Below, piece after piece: positions 43,101 through 53,781 of a DNA stretch of 64,000 nt. This DNA is from Russula earlei (taxonomy: Eukaryota; Basidiomycota; Agaricomycetes; Russulales; Russulaceae), in assembly GCA_025769875.1 (NCBI GenBank), contig JAGFNK010000193.1:1-64000 (forward strand), written 5' to 3'. Each line of letters starts with the position of its first letter. Within the stretch, counting starts at the first letter, position 1. Below the pieces are notes generated by a model that ran no database searches, had not been told where the DNA came from, and was given only the letters and a program-made list of their open reading frames with translations. A program made the translations under genes and the position numbers.

Positions 43101-44273
43101 TGAAGGACCCAGACTATGACAATTTGTAGAACAATATGTGAAAGGCTGCGCCAAATGCCAAGAATCCAAACCAATCTACCAAGAAAGAAAGCCACGACCT
43201 TCCCACTCGACACACACGTCGAACAAGGCCCCTTTCAATACGTATCAATGGACCTTATCACTGATTTACCAAAATCAGAAGGATTCGACAGCATCCTCAC
43301 CATTGTCGACCAAGGATGTTCCAAAGCAACCAAATTCATTCCATGTAACAAAACGATCGACGGAACAGGTGTCGCACACGAGTACCTGAAACACCTCGTA
43401 CCCTGGTTTGGTGTCCCCAAAAGAATCATATCTGACAGAGACCCTTGATTTGCATCAAACTTCTCCAAGGTGCTATGCAAAAGCCTAGGCATCAAACAAA
43501 ACATGTCCACCGCATTTCACCCCCAAACTGACAGACAAACCAAAAGAATGAACGCCTGGCTAGAACAATACTTGAGACCCTGGACTACGACCCATCCACA
43601 CTCCTGGGCAAAAATGCTTCCCATCACAGAATATGCACATAACTCATGGAAACACGAAATATCACGACGATCACCACACAAACTCCTCATGGGATTCAAA
43701 CCTCAAATTAACATAAATCTCGAAGACAACAACGTCCCCGCCTCGACCAATCGTCTCAAAGAACTAGAACAATCTAGATACGATGCACAACAACTTCTGG
43801 AATGTAAACAACAACCCTCCAGACCTGACAACCTGGAAATGAAAGAAGGAACCCTCGTATGGCTAGAAGGCAAAAACCTCAAGACACAAGGAAACCGCAA
43901 GTTGTCCCCAAAACGTTATGGACCCTTCCCCATCATAAAGAAGGTTTCTAAAGTCGCCTACCAACTCCAACTTCCATCATCCATGAAAATACATGACGTC
44001 TTCCATGTCAATCTACTTCTACCATATATAGAAACGGAAGAATATGGCACGCCGTTTACATGACCTCCTCCAATCATCGATAACAAAGAAGAATATGAGA
44101 TTGAGGCCATTCTAGATGCCAGAAGGTTCGGACGAACATGTAAACTTCAATACCTCGTACACTGGAAAGGTTACCCATCATCAGATGACTCATGGGTCAA
44201 CCACCATGACCTCAACACCCCCAAACTCCTTGAAGAATTCTACTCCGCTACAGCTGGACAACCCAATGCATAA
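40128..44273 (+). pseudogene. Gy-D pol, interrupted by a Gy-B solo LTR
   Basis: Protease NSGATECF (catalytic Asp changed to Asn, AAT 40256-40258), then the LTR 40338-41167, then LILGYPFLES, RT with FDIRWGYNNIRIKEGDEWKA and IYMDDIIIA (about 42120), RNase H LDTDASGFAIGAVISQ, HHCC-type zinc region CAKCQ, integrase DLITDLPKSEGFDS, DRDP, QTDRQTKRMN, C-terminus KLSPKRYGPFPI and chromodomain LQYLVHWKGYPSSDDSWVNHHDLN ending TAA 44271. TGA codons at 41732, 42817, 43015, 43117 and 43446 stand where Gy-E has CGA. A frame change near 43185 and the TGA at 44061 add to the damage. Confidence 0.92.
40338..41167 (-). mobile_element. Gy-B solo LTR (830 bp) in Gy-D protease
   Basis: TGTCAAGACACG ... GTTCGTAACA between CCCAG duplications (40333-40337, 41168-41172). 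Complete; U3 carries several TGACATCA/TGATGTCA motifs (around 40800-40910). Confidence 0.96.
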
Positions 44274-44328
44274 AAGGACCACCATTCTCAATCAACACTC
44301 CCCACCACCCGATTCCTTCCACTCCAAC

Positions 44329-45585
44329 ATGTCCTCCAATGCCAACTCACCCGCTGCCTCCTCCATTACCCTTGTCCCTACTCCTCCACACTCCCCAACT
44401 CTCGTCCCTCTACCAATCTCTAGAGAACCATCCCCATCCACAGCTGCAACTATCAACACTCAACTCCTAGTATGACGTGCAGCGCGACATGCAGAAATGA
44501 TAGCACAAGCCCAAGAACTTTGGCACGAAGAAACTCTGCCTACCATACTATGAGCCTTCAGCAATCAATCCCCCACCAGAGGAACTAACTCCCCAATTGT
44601 CCGCAGCCCATCCTATCATGTTCATTCCCCCTCTCTTGACCCCATTCCTATTCCTCCTTGACTTGACACACCCATCCCCCAACAACCAATTAACTTGATA
44701 CTCCTCAATGAAAACTTTGCCGTAGTACCCTCACAAAACAACGATACTCCCCCACCTGCCTACGTAACACCTGTAGCTCCTGGAACAGACGCCATGACTG
44801 AACTGCACGAACTAGGAGACGGCTGGATGGAGGGAACTCTAGGACTTGACGTTTTGATCCCTGATCCAGGCAACGAAGACGATACCATTCCCCCACGATT
44901 CATCTTACCCGACCTGACCAATGGATTCCCATCAGTCGTCACTACATACGGCCCCGGATGTCCTACTCATCGAATTTCGATTCGAGCTCGTGCCGACCCC
45001 TACCCTCGTCCTCTCCTCACTACAAAAGACGCTTTCTTATTCCAGGAAGGACTCAGACATACTAAGGCCGTCAACGAAGCCCTCACCTTCAAACAAGATC
45101 TGTCTCTTGAGGCCGAAGTCCTTTGATATCGATTCGCCATTAAAAAGGCATGACAGATGGCCAACCAACTCGTTACAGCTAGAGGACGCTACCACAACAT
45201 GCTGTGGGAAATTCAGGACAGTGAGGTCGAATTGGCCAGAGCTAACGCTAAAACCCGACTTGAACCCAGAATCCTATTTCAGTCCATGCCACAACTAACC
45301 GAACAAGAGCATAAAGATGCCAAAGAGGCAATCGCAGACCCTTGGTATCAATTCTCCCCTCATATCTCTGACAAATGCTCCTGGTGTCTCGATGGGGGAC
45401 ATGACACCGTCGACTGCCCCAAAATTACTACCTGCATTCTCTGCAATCGCCACGGACACAAGGCAGACCTCTGCAGAACCCCACATCGACGATGCAAAGC
45501 GCACAAAATATGTCGAGTTCCCCGAGACCAACTTCACTACCATACCCATCGCTGTATCTCTAACGTCCACCCCTACATAGGTTAG
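44329..45585 (+). pseudogene. Gy-D post-pol ORF with two CCHC zinc knuckles
   Basis: ATG 44329 is 55 nt after the pol stop and in a different frame; about 418 codons. Order: Ser/Pro/Thr-rich start (SITLVPTPPHSPTLVPLP), ILLNENF, ELGDGWMEGTLGLDVLIPD, PPRFILPDLTNGFPS, FQEGLRHTKAVNEALTF, a helical MANQLVTARGRYHNMLWEIQ, then CSWCLDGGHDTVDC and CILCNRHGHKADLC (both CX2CX4HX4C, 45380-45472), and a His/Cys-rich end CRVPRDQLHYHTHRC. Five or so stops. Gag of the same element has its own single knuckle, so this is an additional nucleic-acid-binding product. Standard Ty3 elements lack it. Confidence 0.82.
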
Positions 45586-45603
45586 ACCTTAACAAGGGGG
45601 TAA

Positions 45604-46098
45604 TGTCACAAGAACCGGTAAATCGGACCGGATCGGCAACCGGATAAGCCTACCCAGACATGACTCAAGTTTCCCGCGTGTTTTATGACCCTTCCGTAGC
45701 CTCGCACATACCAGATGTTTCCTGCATGTTCTAGTTCGATCACCTCACCTCTACCTCATGAATACTATTTGATATAGTATTTTAGCATGTATATAAGACC
45801 GCTGTTCGATGAGGACAAGCCCTAAGCTTGTTCTCCTGTGAAATATCACTGGTTTTCAAACTTCAGGACTTGTAGGCTTGCAAGACATCAAGCACATCGT
45901 CTGAAACTGTCTCTACTCATAAGTCTTCTCAACGTGAAGACTTATTCGTAGCTTTCCCTCTCCGCAGAACATATTTGCCTTGGCAATATCGTCTCCGAGA
46001 CTCCCGAACCTCGCGAAGACTTAGTGTCTTGCTCGACTCACTACAGTCATCTTGCACGTGAACTGATTTGTCAGTGACACCGCCCCCAGTTGGTGACA
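45604..46098 (+). repeat. Gy-D 3' LTR (495 bp)
   Basis: TGTCACAAG ... GGTGACA, preceded by the polypurine tract AACAAGGGGGTAA (45591-45603). Nearly identical to the 5' LTR with scattered C/T differences. Confidence 0.95.
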
Positions 46099-47316
46099 GT
46101 TTTGCATCATTGGTGGGGGTTTCTGCAATGGTTGGCCATGTGTCCATGACAGTTGCAGAGAATACAGACGGCCAGTTTGGGGCATTCGAAGGTGTCGTGT
46201 CCTGCGTTGTGACACCAGGCGCATTTGTCGGAGAGTTGGGGGGAGAATTGGTACCATGGGTCTAGGAGGGTTTCTTTGGTGTCTTGATGTTCTTGTTCAG
46301 AGAGTTGAGGCATGGTCCCGAACAAGACCTGTGGTTCGAGGCAAGCCTTGGCGTTAGCTTTGGCCAGTTTAATTTCTGAATCTCTTATCTCCCAGATCAT
46401 GTCATGGTATCTTTCGCAAGCCGTGACAAGGGAGTTTGCCATTTGTCGTGTCTTTTTTATGGCAAATCAATAACGGCGTACCTTGGCTTCTAGGGATAGA
46501 TCCTGTTCGAATCTAAGTGCCTCGTTTATAGTGGTGGTATGTCTGAGGCCCTCTTTGAATATGAAGGCGTCTTTTTGTGTAAGGAGGGGGCGAGGGTAAG
46601 GGTCAGCGTGAGCTCAAATGGGGATACGATGAGTGGGGCATCCAGGGCCGTAAGTGGCTAGCAGAGAAGGGAAGCCACAAGTAAGATCGGGGAGGACAAA
46701 GCGAGGGGGTAGTGTGTCATCTTCATTGCCTGGGTCTGAGATTAGTAGGTCTAGTCCAAGATCTCCTTCTTCCCATCCATCTCCGAGTTGTTCTAATTCT
46801 GAGAGTTGGACATTGTTGGTGGGTGGCTCATAGACAGGAGGTGGTGTCCTTTCGAGGTTTATCAGGGTGAAATTTTCGTTGAGCAGGATGACGGTGTGAG
46901 TTTGCTCGCCAATGGGAGTGTCAGTGCATGGAGGAATTGGGATGGGGTCAGGTGAAGGGGAGCGAACATGGTAGGAAGGGCTGCGGGTTCTGATGGGTGA
47001 GTTTGTTCCTCGTGTAGGGGATCGATTGCCGAAGGCACATAATATGGTGGTGAGGGAATCGTCTTCCCACAGTTCGTGTGCTTGTACGATCATCGCGGCA
47101 TGTTGTGCGGCGCGTTGGACGAGTATTCTGGTATTGATGGTGGCTGCTGTCGAGGGGGATGGCTCTCTGGACAGCGGTAGGTGGATGAGTGTAGGAGAGT
47201 AAGGAGGGGTAGGTACAAGGGTAGCAGAGGAAGCAGTGGGAGAGTTTGGTGTGGGAGTCATGCTGTAGTATCTGGGGATGGAGCGGTGGGGTCATCTTCT
47301 GTTGACGGTGTCCTCT

Positions 47317-50300
47317 TTATATTTGGGGTCGACCAGCCGAAGCGGAGTAATATTCCTTTAGAAGTTCTGGGGCATTGAGGTCGTGGTGGTCGACCCATGA
47401 GTCATCTGATGCAGGGTATCCCTTCCAATGCACAAGGTATTGGAGTTCACGTGTTCGTCCAAACCTTCTGGTGTCCAGGATTGCTTCGATTTCGTATTCC
47501 TCCTCGTTTTCAATGGTTGGTGGAGGTCATGTAAACGGCGTGCCGTATTCTTCCGTCTCCTTATAAGGGAGAAGTAGGTTGACGTGGAAGACATCATGTA
47601 TTTTAATTGATGGTGGGAGTAGTAGTTGATATGTGACTTTGGAAATTCTTTTTGTGATAGGAAATGGGCCGTATCTTTTGGGCATAAGCTTGCATGTTCC
47701 TTGTGTTTTGAGGTTTTTTGCTTCTAGCCATATGAGGGTTCCTTCTTCCATTTCTTTGATGTCAGGTTTTAGGGGTTGTTGTTTGCGTTCTAGAAGTTGT
47801 TGAGCATCCTGTCTCGCTTCTTCTAGTAGTTTTAGATGATCGGTGGATGAAGGCACGTTGTTGTCTTTTAGGTTGATGTTGATCTGGGGTTTGAACCCCA
47901 TGAGGAGTTCATGTGGTGATCTTCTTGATGTTTCGTGTCTCCATGAGTTGTGCACGTATTCTGCTAAGGGGAGCATTTTCACCCAAGAGTGAGGGTGCGT
48001 TGTGGTCCAGGGTCTCAAGTATTGTTCTAGCCAAGTGTTCATCCGTTCTGTTTGTCCATCCATTTGGGGATGGAATGCGGTGGACATGTTTTGCTTGATG
48101 CCTAGATTTTTACATAAGGTTTTGGAGAAGTTTGATGCAAATCGAGGGTCTCTGTCAGAGATGATTCTTTTGGGGATGCCAAACCAGGGCATGAGGTGTT
48201 TTAGATACTCGTGTGCGACACCTGTTCCATCGATCATTTTGTTGCATGGGATGAATTTTGTCGCTTTGGAGCATCCTTGATCGACTATGGCAAGGACGCT
48301 ATCAAATCCTTCCAATTTGGGCAGATCGGTAATGAGGTCCATTGATACGTATTGAAAAGGGCCTTGTTCAACGTGTGTGTCGAGTGGAAAGGTCGTGGCT
48401 TTTTTTAGACTCTTGACATTTGGCGCAACCTTTGACGTATTGTTCTACGAATTGTCGTAGTCTGGGTCCTTCGTAATGTTGTTTGACTAAATCCCAGGTG
48501 TTGGCTATTCCTGGGTGTCCTGCGAAGGGGGTATCATGAAATAATCTTAAAATTTCTCGTCGTTTGTCAGGTTTATCTGGTAGGTAGGTTTTTCGTGCGA
48601 GGATTTCGGGTGGTAGTAATGTGGTTTTTTGTTCTTCTACCCCCTTGTTAAGGTCTTTACGACAAGAAAGTGCATCAGCAATTGTGTGTGTGTGTCCAGG
48701 GATGTGTTCCATGGTGGTGTTGAAATCTTGCATATATTGCATCCATCTAGCTTGTCGTCCTGTTAATTTTTGTGGTTCTTTGAAGTAGGTGAGGTTTTTG
48801 TGGTCTGTCCTTATTCTAACCAGTTTATCGGCTCCTAGGAAAAATGGTTGTCCACTTTTTAATCCAAATATTACTGCTGCCAGTTCTTTGTCATGTGCAT
48901 CGTAGTTCCTTTCTGTATCCAATAGTGTTCTGGAGTAATATGCGATGGGATGTAGGCCGTCTTCATATTCTTGGGATATGACTGCTCCTATTGCGAATCC
49001 TGACGCGTCGGTATCTAGGATGAATTGTTTTGTCCATTCTGGAGTGCGGAGTACCGGGTAAGATACGCAAGTTTCTTTTAGGATTTGAAAGGCTTGATCT
49101 TCCTTTGTCGTCCATTCCCATTGTTTGTTTTTCTTTGTTAAGTCGTTTAGCGGTCTGGCTTTTATGGAGAAGTTAGGTATAAAATTTCGATAAAAGTTGC
49201 AGAATCCTAAGAAACTTCAGACTTCCTTCAGTGTTGTCGGGGTTGGCCAGTCTTGAATTCCTTTGACTTTGACGGGGTCCATGGTTATTTTTCCTTCTCC
49301 TATGATTACTCCGAGGTATTCCACCTTTCTTTTGTGGAATTGACATTTTTCTGGCTTGAGGTAGAGATCATGTTGTTTCAATTTGGATAGTATGTGGTTG
49401 ACCTTGGACATGTGTTCCGTTTCATCATTCTTTGTGGCAATGATGATGTCGTCCATATAGATTTTTAACCATCCTTGTGCGAGTTCTTCCTGAAAAATGT
49501 CGTCCATCATAGTTTGAAAGGTGGCTGGGGAATTCGTTAGTCCGAAGAACATTACTGTAGGCTCAAACAGTCCATCGCTGGTTTTGAAGGCAGCTTTCCA
49601 TTCATCTCCTTCCTTGATTCGAATGTTGTTGTAGCCCCATCTGATGTCGAATTTGGTAAAAAGTTCTTTTCCTGCTAAGGCGTGAATAAGTTCTGGGATT
49701 AAGGGCAGTGGGTATACATTGGGTATTGTCCACTTGTTTAAATTTCTGTAGTCTTGTACTGGCCAGAATTTGCCATCTTTTTTCTTTATAAGAAAGAATC
49801 CACTGGTGTATGGTGAATTGGATCTCCTTATTCGTTTAAGTCGTAAATTCTGTTCGAGGAATTTTCCTTGTTCCTCCTTTTCTTTAGGTGAAAGGGGGTA
49901 TACTCTGCAGTTAATCATTGTTGGGGCGTCTGATTTTAGGTCGATGGCATGATCCCATTTTCTTGGTCCAGGGAATCTTTCTGACTCTTGTTCCATGAAT
50001 ACTGGTCCATATTGGTGGTATTGGTGAGGAACTATTTCTTCCCAGGTTTTTGGCTTATCTTTTATCTGTGATTCTGCCAGTTGTTGTGCTATGGTGGTTT
50101 TACGTATTTGAGTTTGTAACCATAGTTCATCGCCTTCCTCCCAGTCTACTAGTGCTTTGATCCATGCTGTGGTTTCCTGGTTTCCTTTGAGGGTAACTCT
50201 TCCCATAATGGTCCCCTTAGACCAGTTTATTCTAGGGTTGGTCGATTCTAGGAATGGATATCCTAGGATAATATCATCTTGTCCTATGTCTGCTACCAAG

Positions 50301-50611
50301 AATTGGTGTGTATGTTTTTGTCCTAGCAGCTTCAATTCTAATTGGACGGTTTGGGTGACCTTTCCAGAACGGTTGAATGTTCCATCGACATTCTTGATGT
50401 TTCTGGTTGGAATTAATTTTTTGGTTTGTAGGTGTAGTTCCTTCGTTAATTTGGGGGATATGAAGCATTCGGTAGCTCCACTGTCTATTAGGGCTTTTCT
50501 TTCGGCTTTGTTCGATCCAATGTAAATAGTAGTCATCACTGATATTGACTTTCTTTGAGACTTGTACATGGGATTGATACCTAAAGCTCGAGCAATCGCT
50601 GTTATGCTCAA
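47317..50611 (-). pseudogene. Gy-E pol
   Basis: Starts in the -1 register at the gag stop; protease IDSGATECF (catalytic Asp kept), DIILGYPFLES, RT FDIRWGYNNIRIKEGD and IYMDDIIIA (about 49455), a TGA at about 49217 replacing Cys, RNase H LDTDASGFAIGAVIS, CAKCQ, then a one-base insertion in an A7 run (about 48405), integrase MDLITDLPKLEGFDS, DRDPRF, QMDGQTERMN, C-terminus KLMPKRYGPFPI, TGA 47527-47529, and chromodomain LQYLVHWKGYPASDDSWVDHHDLN ending at 47317. It is the least damaged gypsy pol here. Confidence 0.92.
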
Positions 50612-52308
50612 GCGTCCGAAAAATCCTCTTCTTTGTTCTCTCCATCTCCTGTCAGGGCCTTAATAAAGGCCTCTCTCTCCTCTACCAAAAGTGCCTTAGC
50701 CGCCTTTGTGAGTCTGTTGGCTGTGCTTTCTTCGACTATCTCTACGATCGGGGACTCGGACATGGTTGTGATCATGTCAGTAGCGCGCGTGCGAGTCGTT
50801 TCGCGTTTCGGCTTTGTGGGGCAGTCACAGGCTAGATGTCCTTGGAGAGAGCAATGGAAGCATCTTCCTTCCTCTCGATGTTTCTGTTTTTCAGCTTCGG
50901 TGGTTGCCTTGCGAGCGGCGCCTGCGCTGGTGTCCATCGCATTTGGGTCGTGCGGTGGAAGTCGTGGGTGTGCAGGTGTGACGTTGTTCTGATTGTTCCC
51001 ATGGTTGGCCCAGGCTGAGTTGACGAGTCATCCCCAGGGTCTGTTGTTCTGGGTTTGATTGAAGTTGCGTCCATGTGTGCTGGAGTGATCTGACAGGATC
51101 GCACGTTTGCGCATCCACACCCGATGATGCTTCTGTGCGGCCACAACCCAATCTACGAAGGAAGTAGGATCTTCCAGGTCGAGGCACGATTCGACCAGGC
51201 TTCGTGGGAGTCCCCATGCGAAGAGTCGCATCACTGTAGGCTCATCTACATCGAGCCCTGCGCGTCTTGCCAGCAGTTGGAATTCTGAGATATAGTCATC
51301 GAGTAAGCCATCCTTCATCTTCAATTCCTTAAGTCAGTCCTGGGCCTTCTCACATTCCATATAGTCGGTGAACGTGCGGCGGAACTGTTGCCACATGGCC
51401 TCCCAGGCTGTGAGTCCTAGGGGGACATTGGTGGGGTTGTTTTGTACATCTTCAAGCCATTGATCCATGGCTTCAAACCATCCTTCGACTTTGGGTCCTT
51501 TCATTAGTGAGAGAAAATATGCACACTTTTTGATGGGATCCCTGGCAATCTTACTGTCGTGGTTCATAGACATAAACCTGTTGAACGCGACTAAAAATGC
51601 ATGTGTGCGCGCGTGGTCGCCATTGAAAAAGTCGGGGGGAATTCCCTCGAGTTTTCCATTGTCGGGGCTGCATGTGTTGTGGTCGTGGTCTGCGTGCGTG
51701 TTGTAGTCGTCGGGGTCGGGGTCGGGGCTCGGGGGTCGTATTCCGCGGCCTCCCATTCTGGGGAATGAGGTGCAAGTGGGGGGTTGTGCTGTTCCGGATG
51801 ATGCGGGTTGTGGCTGGACAGGGTCAGGGTCGGTGGTGGTGATGAAAACATTCGTTGTTGTCATTGGCTCGAGCTCCATTGGAGCGTGGGTGATGGGGGC
51901 CGGTCCTGGTGTCGGGGTGTGGCTTGGAGCTCTAGACCTGGGGAGGGGTGTTCCTGAGGCTGTCAGTGTGGTAATATTGATGCCTCGGAGAGGGCTTTGT
52001 TGAAGTCTGAAGGCCGGTCGAGCGACACGCATCGCTTCCCACATGTCTCCATGCCTCTCGATTTCAAACCAAAGGCCGTACAAATGACCAAGGGCTACTT
52101 TGGCACCCATCCAGTTGGCATAGTAGCCGGTCCATGGTACGCTGTCCTTCTGTATCATGTAGAATTCGACACCATCATCGAACATAGTTATGCTGGGGAC
52201 GTTCTTTTCCTGATCAGGTAGTAGTTCAAAAGGACATTTAAGGGCGGCCAGTCCTTCAATGGTTGGGACTTGATACCCTTTGGTCTTCCAGTCTCGAGTT
52301 GTGGTCAT
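50608..52308 (-). pseudogene. Gy-E gag
   Basis: ATG 52308 (MTTTRDWKTKGYQVP). Same build as Gy-D gag: VPWTGYY, Pro-rich linker, FLVAFNRFMSMNHDSK, GWFEAMDQWLEDVQ, DDYISEFQLLARRAGL, one knuckle CFHCSLQGHLACDC (about 50860-50820) and the acidic end DFSDA. TGA stops at about 51334 and 51028. A T5 run (GATTTTTCG) 12 nt before the gag stop lies where pol begins in the -1 frame. Confidence 0.9.
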
Positions 52309-52374
52309 TTCGAAGGTGAATCAGTATATTGTCTGGGTGAGCGTGCAGTTCGGGGTCAAGGGTTCGAGAAGAGT

Positions 52375-52385
52375 AAGCTTGTTCT
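52375..52385 (-). promoter_or_regulatory. Gy-E primer-binding site for self-priming
   Basis: In element sense AGAACAAGCTT begins 2 nt after the LTR and is complementary to AAGCTTGTTCT at 52660-52650, which begins 34 nt downstream of the TATATAA start at 52694. Confidence 0.82.
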
Positions 52386-52387
52386 AA

Positions 52388-52880
52388 TGTCACCGACTGG
52401 GGCCAGTGTCGCTGACAAATCGTTTCACACACGAGATGTGCGCACTGAGTCGAACAAGACGACGAGTTCTCATGAGATTCGGGGATCTTGGTGACAACAC
52501 AGCGGAGGCTAGTGTGTACCGTGGAGAGGAAACACAATGAATATGTCTTCGCGTTCGAAGACTTAGAGAGTAGAGGAAGTTTCTGAGTCAATTGCTTGAT
52601 TCCCTGCAAGCCTACAGTCCCGAAGCTAGAATCCAGTGATATTCACAAGAGAACAAGCTTAAGGCTTGTTCTCTCTTACTGACAGGTTTATATAGACAGT
52701 ATTGTCCTATATCAAATAGTAACCATGAAGTAGTAGCAAGGCGATCGAAGCTGGAACACGCTGGAAGGTGGTGGTACATGCGAGGCAGAATGAGTCATAA
52801 GGACGTGTGGGAATCGTGAGGTCTGTCTGGGTAGGCTTGTCCGGTTGCCTGTTCGATCCGATGGGCCGGTACTTGTGACA
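52388..52880 (-). repeat. Gy-E 5' LTR (493 bp)
   Basis: Perfect 10-bp start-site palindrome GAGAACAAGC, loop CTTAA, GCTTGTTCTC just downstream of TATATAA. Confidence 0.95.
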
Positions 52881-53781
52881 CCTGACCCAATGGACAAAAA
52901 GGATATTGTGTCCTTTGTTCCATTGGATGCCAGCATCCAGGCAACAGGCACACCTATCTGGAAAAGGTAAGTGTGCTAAATTGACATTACACACCATGTC
53001 CCCAGTGATCCTGCACAATCATGGTAAATAATAAGAAGTCCAGATATTGAGTAATATTATGAGTTGCATCAATACCGATAAAGCCATTCCTGAGGCAGTG
53101 GAATGCCTCCATTTGGAAAGGGGTCTGGATGCATGACACATATGCATCCTCCTGCAGATTTGATTGAGATGGGGCACTGTGCAGCCTGTCTTTGTAAAAC
53201 ACATTTGTCTTTTCATCTCTCAATCTGTCCAACCAGAGCCTTGTGGAGATAACATCCTCTGGATGCAGCCTGATAATCTCATCTTCCATTTCCCGGGCCA
53301 TGTGGCTTACATCCTGGAGCGAGATGAATTGGTCTTGGCTGCCATTGGGCAATGAATCCTGAATATTGCATACCTTTCCATTACTAAGTTAGCGAATAAA
53401 AATAAAATAAATTCAATACAGGCACTTACTATTTCCCATGGATCAACCTTCTTTGACAGCATGAATTTAATTTTATCACATGCTATGCATGACATTTGTG
53501 TGTAAGCAAGATTAGCAATTCCGATTTCATGGTCATGCTCGCTTGCATATTGTCCAAGAATGGTAGGCACATCCACATAAGACTTGATGACTATTCGGCA
53601 ATGGCAACCCGTCTTCTTGATCTTGGATCTCTGTGTGCGATCAGGGTGCTTCTTTACATAACTCAAAGCTCCCCTGGATAGTTGGTGGGAGCAGATGGAA
53701 ACTTTTTTTGTCCATCCCTGCCCATGCTCGGTGCTGGATGTGATCAATTCAATTGAGTGAGCCAATTCTTCTTGCTGGTGC
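52881..53781 (-). pseudogene. MULE transposase, N-terminal part with introns
   Basis: Reads from the LTR edge at 53781: a FAR1/WRKY-like zinc cluster (GCHCRIVIK ... HDHEIG), then the MULE catalytic domain (NGFIGIDATHNITQYLDFLL, VPVAWMLASNGTKD). Two introns fit: 53359-53429 (GTAAGT ... TTCAG, 71 nt) and one of about 41 nt after DHWGHG that restores GVPVAWML. The start is cut off by the Gy-B LTR. The gene continues at 36463 on the other side of Gy-E. Confidence 0.78.

Larger units (their letters stand above)
37867..46098 (+). mobile_element. Gy-D, complete gypsy element nested in Gy-E
   Basis: Same family as Gy-E, opposite orientation. LTRs at 37867-38359 and 45604-46098; flanks GCTTT and GTTTT (one transition apart). 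Contains gag, pol, post-pol ORF and a Gy-B solo LTR; about 7.4 kb without it. Confidence 0.95.
36975..47261 (-). pseudogene. Gy-E post-pol ORF with two CCHC knuckles, interrupted by Gy-D and an LTR
   Basis: ATG 47261, 55 nt after the pol stop and in another frame. Ser/Pro/Thr-rich start (PTPPYSPTLIHLPLSREPSP), then LNENF, GDGWEEGDLGLDLLISDPG, PPRFVLPDL, a helical MANSLVTACERYHDMIWEIR segment, and two canonical knuckles CAWCHNAGHDTFEC and CILCNCHGHMANHC (about 46180-46110). The frame then continues at 37866-37802 beyond Gy-D (CRVPRDQIHFHTHRC) and after the Gy-B LTR ends at TAG 36975-36977. Gy-D sits between imperfect duplications GTTTT/GCTTT. Two TGA stops replace CGA codons preserved in Gy-D. 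Likely an RNA- or DNA-binding accessory protein. Confidence 0.8.
36464..52880 (-). mobile_element. Gy-E, complete gypsy element carrying nested insertions
   Basis: LTRs of 493 bp at 36464-36956 and 52388-52880 and target duplication CCTGA (36459-36463, 52881-52885). It lies inside a MULE transposase gene. Within its post-pol ORF sit Gy-D (37867-46098) and a Gy-B solo LTR (37005-37801); without these it is about 7.4 kb. Confidence 0.97.

Noticed and set aside
43180..43240. Programmed frameshift between the zinc-binding region and integrase core
   Set aside because: Gy-D and Gy-E are shifted in different directions at this place (about 48405 in Gy-E), so these are independent indels.
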